DNA of 64,000 nucleotides. It comes from Acanthopleura granulata. Lineage: Eukaryota > Mollusca > Polyplacophora > Chitonida > Chitonidae. The notes under the pieces were generated by a model. The model worked only from the letters and a program-made list of their open reading frames with translations. It was not told the origin of the DNA and searched no databases. The stretch is from the NCBI GenBank assembly GCA_016165875.1, contig JABBOT010000004.1, positions 21,544,007 to 21,608,006 on the forward strand, read 5' to 3'. Numbering within the stretch: position 1 is the first letter of the stretch; the number at the start of each line of letters is the position of its first letter. Positions 1 to 12,796 of the stretch are shown piece by piece. A program made the position numbers and the translations under genes.

Positions 1-2321
1 AATGTCACCGTCGTTTGACCTCTCACCTCGGATCCTGTATGGAAGTATTTATTCATTTGTTAGATCTGAAGAATATTTTTACCCACGACGGTCTTGTTTT
101 TGGTAATTGTAAGGTAACTGATAAACTTCCGGATATAAATCATTAGTAAAGAAGAAAGAACTTCATCCAAACATTATTGAGCCATCGAAGACCCCAAGTG
201 TGTAAATTTAAATGAAGTTAAACGAGGTTAAGTTTATACCCCTTTCGTACGTGGCTTCCTTGAACAAGAACGTGTAACATATAAGATATAATGTAATTCT
301 TGATCAATTATTTTTGATACGACACCAAGGGAATAACTTGGAACCTTTTCAATTCATCCAGACCTAGGCTGTGTATAGTTATTTGTTCATTCCTGTCTTT
401 GCGATGACCATTTGTGCTAAGCTAGTGGCGAACGCATGCCAGGAGAAGACTGGTCGATCCAGTCTGAATCCAAGTCTCCACTGCGCGGATAAATCATGTC
501 CATTCATGTACACCATATTACATACTGGCAGCATCCCAGGTTAAGCTAGTTTCCAAAGCATTAACTAACGTAATCCTTTATGAATTTAAAACTCTAATGA
601 GATGTACTAGTGAATGAGGACCGACTCTCGATGATTCTACCATTACTGACCTTGAACAAGGAGCTCCACTTCCTCTGTTACATCTGGATCAGATTGGACA
701 CTAAAGTCTGGAATAAGTTCTCCTTCCGTGGCAACAGCAACCGGAAGTGTTGACCAGGACAAATGGGAAAAAGGATGAACTGCAAAAACGGAACAGGTGT
801 AAAACAAACACCTCTATATCTTTTTGAATGTGTACTACATGTATTGACATCATTCCAATTGTACAGATACATAAAAATACCGTGCAATGCACTAAATACC
901 CCTTGGCCATAAGCACCATGGTAATAGAGGCAAATTCTTAATGATTTTACGGTACCTATAATTGTTTTATGACAATTGCCTCATGAGTTCAAGATATATC
1001 GTCTTTACAAGCCTATCATAAAGCAGGTCTTAAATAAACTTAACGACGTTGAAAAAGTTAATTATGATCGCTGAAAGTGGACACAATTCTTGAAAATGTC
1101 TAAGTGTACATGTTTGTTAAACTTGGCTGGAGGCGTTTAAGTAGTATTTAAAATGATTTAAAAGGACAGAAAGTAGTATATATGTTATATTCATTTGCCT
1201 TGCCTTCTTTTGAATATATAGTTTCATTCAGCACACAATACAATGTACCGTTTAATGTCATTTTATAGACGTAAATTTGCCAAGATCAACAATGAATACG
1301 TTAACATTAAATTATTAAACAAATCCGCAAGGGTTAGCTTGGATTACATGATGGGACATCTTGTTACTGGAACAAGTTACATTCCCGAATCGTTTATTCC
1401 AATATGAAAACATGAATTATCCCACTGTATAGACACCAAAGACAAAAATGCTTACATAATAGTCTGAGCTCTTTTAAATGCTTCAATAATGCTTTTGACA
1501 ATTCTTCATTTGAAATCTGAAATCAAAAAGATGCATTGAATTACATAGTCTATTACAAAGAATAGGCCAAAATATGTGAAGTAAATTCTGTATCTGTAAC
1601 ATCATAGAAAACTATGTCCATGAACGTAGACCATGATCTGTAATTTCAAAACAGACGTATATCAGGGTAGTTAAGCAATATATCAGCCATGCATGTACGC
1701 GTGCTAATAGCAAATACCACCCTGGCAACTTTTAGCGAAATTCTGTAAAATTCTGAATATTGCACTACCTGCTGGTTTAGCCATAAGATGATATTTGAAC
1801 TTACAATTTCACTGAGTACAGAAGGATCTGCCATCGTCAGTTTTTCAAAAGTGTTGTATCCCTGTTGTACAAACAGAATACTGATGAACAATTTGCAAGG
1901 CATATAAAATGTGGATTTATCAGGGAAAACGCAAGATGTAAACTGAAATATTAACAAAGACAAGATATGGTAAGATAAGAATACATCTACAAATGTGGAT
2001 TCACAACTACCATATCTTAATTTATAAGATGGCAAGTATCATGTCCTATCATTGGTCTAACTCTGGTCTGTTTGTAACCTATAGATAACGACAGAGAATG
2101 GCTGGTCTGATTAAACACGATATTGACCTATGAGCGAGGTCATATAAACTGTGTGATTATTTAAGTACCCAGCCGTATGAAATTCATGTACATTTAGGAA
2201 TAAGAACCATGTTCACGTTATTACTCAAAGAAAGTTGTTGGCTTTTACCAGCTATAGCTCCATGCTTTCATCAATGTCGAGAAGAAACCGTGGATTTACA
2301 TAACTTCTATGAAACCTGGCG
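1..2321. other. Left flank without a recognisable gene
   Basis: AT-rich, non-repetitive sequence. The open frames here (for example 1646-2035 and 678-919, both minus) are short. They start at arbitrary methionines, show no domain and join to no splice-compatible neighbour. Part of the stretch must be the 3' UTR and downstream flank of the minus-strand ankyrin gene that ends at 2322. I could not pick a convincing poly(A) signal. A short continuation of that gene through a weak donor near its 3' end cannot be excluded. Confidence 0.5.
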
Positions 2322-5300
2322 TCATTTAAAGGTCATCGGGGACGTTGTAAAGGAATGCAAGTGTATATATATGAAGTACACAACCTTTTGAATGATTGTT
2401 TCCGTGAATGAGCCGAGGTGAAATTCCTCCAGTAGTTTGGAAACCTGAATGTCGGCGCCGTAAAACTGAACGCCTTGGAAACAGATACAATTCCCTCCAT
2501 GGTTTTCGAGAATAACAAGCCTCCAGAATTGTGACTGGTCCGTAAAACTGAAGAAGTCCTGCGGTGTGCCTTAGATAAAGGGAAATGAACAGCATTATTT
2601 TGTGCAGTTCTTTATTATTTTTACAACTTGCGCAAATTTTCTAATTTAATTTTCGTGATTCTGCATTTTGAAAAAGGTATCAGGTTGAGTCTGCATGGCG
2701 ATTTTCCTACCTTGGTCCGTTGGTCTGGAGTTTCCAAGACTCTTACACAAAACTGTAGCAACAGAACACCATGGTCCTCTGAAAAGAGAAAACCATCTGC
2801 AAAAAAGGCTACAACGGACCTTATAAATAAGTCAGCCTGAAACCATGTGGGGTACAATGGGTATACATGCTTCAACACCAAAATTCTCTGCTACATTCAT
2901 AAACCGTGTTAAGTTTGTACAAGCTCTCCTGACATGAGTATTCAAGGGTTAACTTATATATTATACAGTGTTGCAGAGAGCTTAAGAGAATTTCAGTGTC
3001 AAACTTACTGCAAGATTTCTGCCTTCTGTATTTCTAATTTTTTCACCATCTGAGGGCTGTCCCTGTTTAAACAAAACATTCAATTGCATCAAGATGGCCT
3101 CAGGCATATGGCTATAATGCTAGATGATTCAACACAATATAAGAATAAAATATAGAAGATATTAACAAGTTAGTTTCTTTTTTCATTAATGTAATCCACT
3201 GTGTAGTGTTATATGGAGCAAATGACCATGGATCAAAAACGGCATACTCAGACTTAACTATGCAATACAATAAAGTCTGTAACTGATTTGCATGCATTAG
3301 TATGCGACGGTAAGCAGATCAGCTACACTGGGACTGAAAGGACATTGTCTGTTACCCCTGTAAAGACAATACTTGCATTATCTTTTTCATAAGAAACTAC
3401 AAAGTTTCAAAGACACAGAAGAGCAAAGGCTTCTCTGAAAAAAAAAACTCACCATCCCCAGATTCTTATTCCTGTGATAATATGTCGGTGTCCCATATCA
3501 AACACAGTCCAGGCATTGTGATTTGAAGGAATAACCCAAAAGGTGCAAGGATCACCTGTGAATATATGTGCACAACCGAGAAAAAGAGAACAATTACTCA
3601 GATACCATCACAAGCAGAGGAAGCAAAACATTCTTAGCTGTGTTTAGCTTTAATTTCATAGTTTTTGTAACGGTAGATTTACGTCACAAGAGATCCTGGC
3701 CCTCAATTACAGGAACAGCTATCATATCAGATATTATAGCTTAAAAAAGCAATGTTGCAGCAAACATGTCAAACTTATGGTAAGGATTAGTGTTCTTACC
3801 GTCAAAAAGGTTTGTATTGGGATTACTGGCTGTACAGCTGTTACAAAAGCTCGGGATGTTCTTAATCCAGTCCTTGCACTGAGGCAGTAGTGGGCAGTCT
3901 GCAGGTAGTAAATTGTGTTCAAGGAAAGATCTACAGCGGTAGGTAATCACAGAATGAATTTAGCAAAGCAGAGAACAGGTAGATTTTCGCGTACATATAC
4001 TAGTATAACATTTATGACGCGTAAAGGTAGGCAACCGAAATTAAATATCACGACAGCTCGTGGATATAGTTATAATCTGTTCTGCATGTATACGTAATTG
4101 TGATAAAAAAAGTAATTCAAATATATTTATGAGCTATACTTACCATGCTTTTCATGAGTAATATCCTGATGCCCAACAGGTAAATATTTGGGGACTCTAG
4201 GATCTCTGCCAATATTTTCTATAAGTGAAAAAAAGATGCAACAGAATATGTTAAATTTACTTATATTTATTTACCTATTTTTATTTGGGTTTAGCTCTGT
4301 CCTCTATAATATATATCTCGAACGTAATGTAGTGTTCAGGTTGAGGAGTAGGGAAAACAGCCCATCGCCAGATATCTAACAAACCTGACTTAAGAACCGC
4401 AGCGAAACAGATGAGGGCTGGGTCAGAGGACGCGATATCTTTGACCAACTACGATGACAGTGTGTATATACCATCTGAGAAAGGTGAACAAACGTATTTT
4501 TTTCACCCCACCTGAGAAAAGAGCCAAAAATTCTGATGCTTTTTGGCTAGGAAGTCCCTTGGCAATCATCTCTGGGCTCTGTGAATAGCAGACAACACTT
4601 TGAAATGTACATAAATGAATATAAAATATTCGGCTATAAATTGGTACTTCAAATGGTGTTAAAGAATCTATATGGTGCTTATTTACATATATGCACTGTA
4701 TGAAAACTGTCTGAATGTCACGTAAGTAAGCCATTTCTGCGAATTCTACACTCTATTCACTGTTAACGGATCTACATAGATTAACTTTACATCCTTTGCT
4801 TTATTTTACTGTTTTCTGCTACAAGAGGCTACATAGGTTCCCTGGAAGAACTCTTACAACTCTTGGTAATAAAATTATGCTTAACCCATGGACTGAAACA
4901 TTTTTGAATGTCACGTGCACCTTGAAATGAGTGGAAATTGCCAAAACATATCCATAACTCCCTTAACACAGAGTCTTGATATGAGTGGAAATTACCCAAA
5001 CAGATTCATAACTTCCTAAACAGAATCTGTGTCATACACAAACCCACAGAATCATTACAGAAACAAACTATATGTACTTTGCGTTTAGATGTGATAGACA
5101 TGCGCACTGTGGCATAAAAGGAAAAACAAACTGTACCTGAATTCCACCAGACACCAAGTCTTTCCTTGCTCCATACTCCAGCAAAATTTTTGCCACACTC
5201 ACCCTTTAACGGAAAATAAAAAAAAATCTATGTAAATTTTAAGGTAATTTTTGTGCCGTTTTTCATTATGATACGATCATCGGTACTTGTAATATATTTT

Positions 5301-8300
5301 GGATACCGGCACTATAAATTGGTTATACCTAAACAGATTTTCCTCTTGAAATGGCGTGTAAGTGTAAAACAGTTACCTGTAGTATATTTGTACAGGCCTA
5401 GCACTATTGTACTGGGCCTACATACCAGATCCATTCTCTCGCAGGTTTAATCATATTCTTTTTATATGAGGATGATATTTTACGGTAACATTATATGTGA
5501 TTTTATGGACTATATATAGATACACACAGATAGATACCTGCAAAAGCGTACAGCCTCATGTAGCGGTCCTGTTTGTTTTGACGAATCAATTTTATTTGGG
5601 TCGCATCCATAGTTCAGCATAAATTCAACAATTTCAACATGCCCTCTGATTGATGCATGTATGATAGCAGATGTGTTCTGTTTTAATTCCGGCACATGAT
5701 CCAAAATGGCTGACACTGCGTCTAACAACCGGAAATAGAAAAGCGCAAATATTTACTTAGTTCTGTTCCACCAATTCTCACAATAAATGGAACCCCATGA
5801 TAACCGACGTGAAGAGTGAGACAAAAAGCATGCCAGACATACAGTGTATTCCAAAATATGATTACACAAGCATAGATGCATTTGATCATAATCACTGAAA
5901 AACAACTAAAATATACTTTGTTATGACTAAATTTAAATAAACGCTCAATAAGATTATTTATTAATTGGGACGTGTGCACAATACATTTTGCATCCAAATA
6001 CCTTTCCTGTTAAACATGGCAGCTAAGTCGAGGGCAAGTAGTCCTTGTTTATTTTTCAGATCTGTTTCAACACCTGCCTGGAAGTATGACAATCAAAATT
6101 GTTATAAAACAAACATGTTCATTGCAGCGCATTCAGTAAGAAATATATACACTACTAGAACATCAAAGTGGATAAAAGGTAAAAAAAATAAAAACAAAAA
6201 AAAAACACATTGTTACCTGAAGCAGTTTAAGAATTAGCTGCACGTTGGTGGATGTGGAGTTTTGACAGGCAATGTGTAATGGACTGTTCCCATCAATATT
6301 GGCAACGTTAACCTAGAAGTACACAACATATAATAATATTACAGTGAAAGTTATAAATGGATTTTTACTTAACATAATGCATTTTGTGATATATACATTC
6401 TTACAATGTAACATGTACAATGAAAAATTCACTTCCACGGGCATTAAGGGCAATAATGAGATATTGGATATTCCAAATTTCTATGAAACCCTATATACTG
6501 TATACAGGTTGCTTCGGATACACGGAAATATCAACATGACAGCAATATCAGCAAAAGTATTTACTCCAAATGTCTTGTATCGCATAATCATTGTTAATCT
6601 AACAACCTTTATGTCAGTCACTCACCGAGGCCTTATTTTTGAGGAGGATTTCTGCCATATCATTTCTGTCACTAAAAACTGCAATATGTAAAGCTGTATT
6701 CCTGTAAAATAAAATCAAACCCAGATTAATAAAATTACAAGAATCTACTATAATATTTTTGTTGGCAGTGATGTGCATGTAAGGCAATCTCTCACACAAA
6801 ATATCAAGTCATTAACATAAACTCATACGCATTCTTGTACTTTCCTTCATCATCATATTAATCTGAATGCCTAGAGTTATCTTGTTCGTAACATTTGATT
6901 TAATATCTAAACATACTAGCCCTAGTTACCAAACTGCCGTTCAGTAATATGTCAATTATACACAGAACACAAGACGATGTATATTTATATCGAATTATAT
7001 GCGATGACGTGTATTATTTACACACCCTTTACTGTCCGTGGCATTTACATCAGCGGCGTGAAATATCAGGCTCTCCAACACCTCTTTATGACCTATAACA
7101 AATAATGGCGTGTTACTGTAAGTGATTGCATGTGGAACTGGTGACCTTAAAGTTTTCTAAACTATGTCAGTTTTCTGTATAAAGGTCCTGTCAGTTAGGT
7201 AGTCTGTAGACAGTTTTCTAAATTGTGTCAGTAAGAGAGTTACATATACGGTGTAGCCTTGTCAGGCTATGAAATGTTAGTCTGTAGACAGTTTTCTCGA
7301 CTTTCTCGAGTTGTCCATGCATAGGGATTATCAGTTTGGTAATGGTCAGCCTGTTAGAAATGTTAGTCTGTAGACAATTTTATATATATACTATATATTT
7401 ATGTCCGTTAGACACAGTTATGTCTTCTTGATCAGAAGAGTTCACTAACATTAGGCCTGGTTAGGATACAACGGTGTTCCCGTGAAAAAGTCCACCAACT
7501 TAACTCTACCAATGTCTGCAGGCAATAATGCATCTTCATATGTGATCTATACGTCATGTTGTCGGCTTAGTGATTGCTTGAACTAAGGCATGTATAGATA
7601 GGCACATCTTAAACCTGACAACGCTTCCATAGCCTAACCAACCATTAAAGTGACAAAGACTTCAATCGCCGTTACTATATCGGCCGAGTTGGTAGCTGGC
7701 TGAATTATTTTGCAACGGAACAGTTAGTTGACTAAATGAACCTAGTCAGTGTTAGGCTGACCTCTTGCTGAGGTATAAGTCAGGTGGGCAAAGAATAAAA
7801 TCTGTAAAATACAATATCTAAGAAGAGATATGCACAATTTCAATGAGCTGAGATGAAAAAAATACAGAATACTTTAATTAGTGACATCTATACTGTAAAT
7901 AAGATATAAGTGGTCGAGATTTAAACCGTTTCTACAATCAAAAGCCACCTTTAAATTTACTTTAAAATGAAGGAAAGACATATAATCCATATAAGTAGGC
8001 TTATATGACCACCATGTTTACCATGCAAAACGGCCAGTATAAGTGGCGTGTAACCAGACCCATGTTCGTGACAATCCACATTAATGTGCTTCAGGCGCAG
8101 GCGGATCCCTCCGGCAGGGCTGTCAGCCTTTTGCACCTTGAAGTCACCTTCAGGTAGAAATAGTTTCTGAAATCCAATGGTTTAAATCGTTATGATAGGA
8201 TATGACATAAAGTTAACACGATATTCGTAACGAATACATTGATTTATTTTAGAAAAATTCCTTTTATATCTTCATAAGTGAACTTGAAACCGACGATGGC

Positions 8301-8545
8301 CCAGTTTAAGTTCAGCGAAGAATTATTCGTCTCAATTTATACGCTATAGTGCAAACAAGTTTATATCTTTATTGGATAATGCCAAGTTAATGCACTTTAA
8401 CAAAAGCTATACTCTATTGAAATTATTAAAAGCATAAAATCTTACTAGTATCTAGGATATATGGGGAAGAAAATAAACCTACCTGAAGTTTGGATTTATC
8501 GTTATTTTTTACAGCCTTTAAAAGGTCTGATTCCTTTCCCATCAT
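2322..8545 (-). CDS. Ankyrin-repeat protein with C-terminal discoidin/galactose-binding-like domain (15 exons, complete)
   Basis: Coding exons, in transcript order: 8545-8483, 8166-8022, 7092-7026, 6701-6626, 6312-6217, 6077-6002, 5721-5538, 5203-5137, 4578-4512, 4218-4144, 3898-3800, 3555-3453, 3062-3009, 2778-2711, 2569-2322. All have AG/GT borders and compatible phases; total 1488 nt, 495 residues. Two ATGs are in tandem, and the second has the better context (A at -3, G at +4). Residues ~58-275 are ankyrin repeats, shown by TPLILAVLHGHKEV, GNTALHIAV, GNSPLHIAC and TGPLHEAV. Residues 307-327 hold four cysteines, C-X5-C-X10-C-X2-C. Residues ~340-445 (DPCTFWVIP, WTVFDMGH, GIRIWGW, GPWCSVATV, FWRLVILENHGG, VQFYGADI) have the strand pattern of a discoidin/F5-8C-like beta-sandwich. 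There is no signal peptide or membrane segment, so it is probably an intracellular scaffold. The last ~25 residues (after QKVV) look unlike the rest and may reflect a missed donor. Exon structure is read from the sequence; the fold of the C-terminal domain is inferred. Confidence 0.85.
3453..3898 (-). CDS. Exons 11-12 of the ankyrin gene: cysteine cluster and start of the beta-sandwich
   Basis: The acceptor for exon 11 was chosen inside a longer open frame. An AG at 3899-3900 after a pyrimidine-rich run gives the only phase that continues into exon 12 without a stop. The more distal AG (about 20 nt upstream) shifts the frame and hits a stop in exon 12. The chosen frame yields DCPLLPQC and CNSC, then DPCTFWVIP at the start of the C-terminal domain. 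The cysteine spacing could bind one metal ion; no such family is recognised. Confidence 0.75.
4918..5032. repeat. Short tandem duplication (~60 bp, two copies)
   Basis: Two imperfect copies share ATGAGTGGAAATT followed by CCAAAACA/CCCAAACA and TCATAACT, inside an intron of the ankyrin gene. No function is visible. Confidence 0.5.
7160..7385. repeat. Degenerate repeats around TTAGTCTGTAGACA
   Basis: The string TAGTCTGTAGACA followed by GTTTTCT or ATTTTA occurs three times in about 190 bp, in the second intron of the ankyrin gene. GTCTGTAGAC is nearly palindromic. The copies are too degenerate to define a unit. Confidence 0.4.
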
Positions 8546-8754
8546 GCACCGTAATCACAGAATTTTCCAGGTATCAGTCTTTAGATTCATGTCTTTTCAC
8601 TTCCTTTGTTGAAATCTGTGCACAGGTGAATTAAAAATGACAAACAATTTATGTATCTATAGCATGACCATTTTAGGTCACAATTATTCAAAGGTAATAA
8701 CAAGAGGCATTCATCATAAATATCATTACCCGGACCCATCTAAACTGATGTGAC

Positions 8755-8885
8755 TGCATCCATTCATCCTTTGAGTCCGGTGCACTAGTAGTTACTGGGT
8801 GAGACATCCATATATATGTTGAGTCAGGTGCCTTAGTAGTTACCGGCTGAAACATCCATTTATATGTTAAGTCGGGTGCCATCAC
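8755..8885. repeat. 48-bp tandem repeat, about 2.7 copies
   Basis: Units run from CATCCAT through GAGTC(A/C)GGTGC and TAGTAGTTAC to the next CATCCAT. They differ from each other by 10-20 percent. The repeat lies just upstream of the first coding exon of the ankyrin gene, so it could fall in its promoter or 5' UTR, but nothing shows that. Confidence 0.65.
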
Positions 8886-11496
8886 AAGTACCTCTGTTGG
8901 GCTTCACATGGGCTACCGAACTCCAGTCTATAGCAGTCTGCTCACTGAGAACAAACTCGATTCAGTCGTTTATAATTTTTGTAAGTGCTTTAATGCATCA
9001 TTTGTGTTATTCATTACAAGCAGATGACTGTCCTTTTTTATTGTCCATCTGAGAGATGGCCATCATTAGACACTATATATGTCCACCACAGGGGCTTGTT
9101 TACAAGATGAAAAAAATTCATCACCTGACCCTTTTGGTTAAAAAAAAAAAATGGTTCGAACATGCAGCAGAATCTCCCCATCTTCTAGTTCCTGATTAAC
9201 CACCTCCATTCTACACAGTGCAGTTTCATCCCTAAATTTGTTCCCATCGCCATGAGTTTACTTTTTTACATGGTTTTCTCAGGAGATTTAAAATTAAATC
9301 CCGGCCCCTTGCAATCTACATTTCAGCCAATACAAATTATCTGGTCACGGTTGCAGCTTAGTAAATTTAAAGGCATACAAACACTCTAAGGTTAGACAAT
9401 TTACTCTATCACTATACTGCCTCCGAAAAGGTAAGGGCCCTTTGTCCGATACAGGCTGTCCAGGCGTGTTTAGCTTGAAGAGGTTCGGCAGCGGGACTAA
9501 TATATATATCCGGTCGCAAATTTTAAATCTGCTGCAATATCCGAACGTGATTGTTTCAGAACAGTGTGTTAGATTTATTCGCCGCCTGGCCTAGGAATAT
9601 AAATATGTATAGTATATGCATTTTCCCGTAAATCATGTACATCAGAAAATCCATGGAGTTTCATGTTAAGCTTTGTCATACATTGTTCCCATACAAAGAC
9701 AGAAGACATTAGCCAAGAGGGTACATATACTGCGAATATAGCCACTCAAGCTTGACGGTGACTCCAGTCTGCCTGCATACAGCATAACAGCGTCTTAAAC
9801 TTTAAGCTGTGTGGTTTATATCCTGAGTGCTATATCGAATTTAAAAAAAAAGCAGCATAGACCTATATACTGTACAACAATCCTTGGCACACACCTTCAG
9901 AAAAGAAATGTCCATGTACCCTTCGTAATTGAGTCCGATTTTCAATCCGACAAAGCAAAAGAAGGAAAACTAACATTCAATTATGGTCAAATGAGACATC
10001 CTGAGTTGAAGTCTTAATGACACGCCTTTGTGTAATGGGCCCAGATGTGTCTTTTTATTTATGCCACTATGCTTGAAACAAGTAGCCCATATCTCTATAA
10101 GCCTGCAGGTGACTTCCTGTATGTAAGCCCAATGTGGGTTAGCGACAGACTTTCATACCTCCTTAACTTAAAAATGAACCAGTAGGCTTATCATAATCTG
10201 ATCCTTTACCTCACATTACAGATCCAAGGGCCCATATATACAGCTTGTTGTTTAGGCCAATATATATGTGATGTAAGCTACAGCAATATACGCCTATTTC
10301 AGACAGACTGGTCGAAACGTTAGCGTAAACTTAAAACTGCACACATATCAGTGTTAAACATATAGTTCAGAACTACTACGTAAACTCACTGTGTTCTTCA
10401 TATATAATCTGGGCGATTCACTGTTGTCCCATTTCCGGTGTGAAAGTATGAAGTCCTGTATCTTACTTACATATATAGGCCTATAACAGGGCACTGGCGA
10501 CGTACTAAGCCTACCCTGAAAAAAACAAGATTAAGTCCACCATTATCGAAATACAAAAAAAACTGAATGGTTCAGAGTACAACTGAGCATAGAGGGAACA
10601 TGCTGCATAGTCTTACCAGAGTAGGCCTACACCGCTACCTTACACCGATGGACAGGTTGCATATTGTGAATACACGCATGTTACACACTCTCAGTAACTG
10701 ATCCGGGCGGCGACATTTCAACCATAACTGCAGTCCGTGTAATTAGATGTTTTATAAATGTCACACTCGTTGACTCAGGGGGCAGTATAATGAATTCAGG
10801 AGAAGGAAGTCTAGTGATACGTGCATTCCTCTATTCTCTATTCTCTGTTTGACGATAACCCATATAAGTCTGTAAGGCTCGTATCACTCGGGTGCACTAT
10901 ATAAGCATATATGTGTATATATAGGTCTATTGTGGGGTGTCATTCGAATTCACCCAATTGGTTTAGTGCATGGGGATTTCCCATCATTTTCACAGAGGCT
11001 TTATAAGTCCACACCTTGCTGTTGACAAACAACAGAAACCGTGAGTATAAAAACAAGAAGTATTGACAAATGCTGTCATGCTGTCAGTGACAATTTGAAA
11101 TTGTTCTGTATGAATGGCATTTTTTTTAGCATAAAATAAAATAATAGGCAAGGTGTAAATGAACTTTTCCGATTTTCATTGCAGTTGAGCTAGGCTTCAG
11201 ATGTATTGAAAACAGTTGACATATATTCTGGATATATGTCAGCTTCAGTGAGTGTCATTCATGCACGCAAGTGCTTTTATAACACCATGCAACATTCAAG
11301 AAAATTATGCTGCAGTTGCTGGTTATCTTGAAGTAAACGGTCAATAAACCGCTTGGCGAGTAAGCTAGGGTCATTAAAACTGATTAATTTGGCGACCAGA
11401 AGACCACTTTTATTATCATGGCATCATTTCTTCTACATCCTATATATATACATATAATTCTAAAACTTCACCTCATATATTTATAAACTAAATTTA

Positions 11497-11717
11497 TTGG
11501 ACTGGATTTTTGCAGCATATTCAAAAATATTCCCTTCATATGACGGCGGCCAGCATTATGGTGGAAGGAAACTGGGGAGAGCCCGGGAGAAACCTATAAC
11601 GAACAGCAGGTTGCTGGCAGAATTCCCATGTCCCATGCCAGCGCCTTCGTCGGGCTTGAACTCACAGTAACTGCATTGGTGAGATGGCAAGCTAATCCCT
11701 CGGCAACGGAGGCTCCG
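11497..11717 (-). mobile_element. tRNA-derived SINE copy (diverged)
   Basis: Matches the better copy at 13.9 kb in order: ATTCAAAAATATT, GACGGCGGCCAGCATTATGGTGG, GAGCCCGGG, GGTTGCTGGCAG, TTGAACTCACAG, and a degraded CCTCGGCAACGGAGG head end. The tRNA-like promoter part lies at the high-coordinate end, so the element reads on the minus strand. The A box is damaged. Confidence 0.75.
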
Positions 11718-11903
11718 TATAATGAAATAAATGGTTTATTTTTATTGCAAGAGACCTCTTGGTCCATTAGCACACATTATAATGAATTTTACATGAGTTA
11801 CATAATGATGGCGAATAGCTGGATTAGTAAAGCATACATCACGGCATAGATTTGAAATACATGTTTTGAAACAGTTGGAGAAAACCGATTGTGTGTAAAA
11901 ATG

Positions 11904-12069
11904 GTTAAATCCATTATTTGAGGGATGATGAAATGCATTTCCGTTGATATGACGGATTAATCCATTCCTGAATACTTTATCAGGAATGGATTGATTCGTT
12001 TCCAGGAACGGGTTAATTCGTTAGATCATTGGAACGGCAATTCGTCATTCCTCAAATAACGGACTTAAC
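11904..12069. mobile_element. Foldback palindrome, MITE-like
   Basis: The outer ~29 bp on each side are imperfect inverted repeats (left GTTAAATCCATTATTTGAGG, right its complement with about five mismatches). The centre is a perfect 13-bp inverted repeat, AATCCATTCCTGA at 11959-11971 and its complement at 11980-11992, with an 8-bp loop. The whole 166 bp can fold back on itself. There is no open frame inside. The shape fits a non-autonomous foldback or MITE element; flanking target-site duplication is not clear. Confidence 0.6.
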
Positions 12070-12539
12070 AGGAGATTCTTTTGAGGGCAGATATTATAGC
12101 ACAAAACAGACCTGGTACGTCACAATGAAGACACCAAAACGTATGCTATAGTCAGGCGGAATAATAAATAAAAAATATGGAACAAAGAAAACAACACGAA
12201 GTCAACAAAATCAAAACAGGACGAAATTCTGCAATAAACTAGCATTACTACTACGAAAAATCTCCGTGAAACATACTGGTATATAGAATCACATTGTTTT
12301 AAGGCCTGTCTCTGTGTATGAGACATTTTAAATATGTATTACTGCTTCACAGAAGGCTCATGCGACTTCCGAGCTGATAAATAGAGAACTGAAATGTGGA
12401 GAAAGTCTAATATTGTCTCCACATCCAAGAATACAACATAAACAGCATCGGTCACACATGCACATTTGCAAAATTGTCAGCAAGCAGCATAACTTTGTAC
12501 GCATTCTGTGAAGTCATGTGTGGCATGTGGAAATGGTGG

Positions 12540-12796
12540 TTATAGCACGCTATAGCGCAGCGGAATTACATAGGCGCTTCTCAGTAACGTGGTCTTTGTG
12601 AGTTCAAGTACAACTCATATATACTAGCTTCCCCTCTGACGGTGCTTTGGAAGCCATTTACAGCAGCATGAGAATAATCGTGGGTTTCCCCCGGGTTCTG
12701 TTCGGTTGTCTCACACAATGTATTGCTGGCCGCCATCGTATACGTGAATATTCTTGAATACGGCCTAAACCCCAATCAAATAAATAATTAAATAAA
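12540..12796 (+). mobile_element. tRNA-derived SINE copy (diverged, plus orientation)
   Basis: Opposite orientation to the neighbouring copies. It starts with a degraded tRNA-like region (GCGCAGCGGAATTACATAG, then GTGAGTTCAAGTAC as B box). The body motifs are in reverse: GTGGGTTTCCCCCGGGTTCTG, GCTGGCCGCCATCGTATACG, GAATATTCTTGAATACGGC. It ends with the CAATCAAATAAATAATTAAA tail that is diagnostic of this family in the window. Confidence 0.75.

Noticed and set aside
678..919. Two overlapping minus-strand frames near the left edge
   Set aside because: Low-complexity hydrophobic translation in two frames of the same DNA, with no supporting exon borders.
3734..3922. Alternative frame of the exon at 3800-3898 (YYLQTAHYCLSART...)
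   Set aside because: It joins the upstream exon in phase through a more distal AG, but runs into a stop in the next exon. The internal acceptor at 3898 restores a clean frame throughout.
9140..9175. GGTTCGAACATGC as a tRNA T-arm
   Set aside because: No cloverleaf can be built around it.
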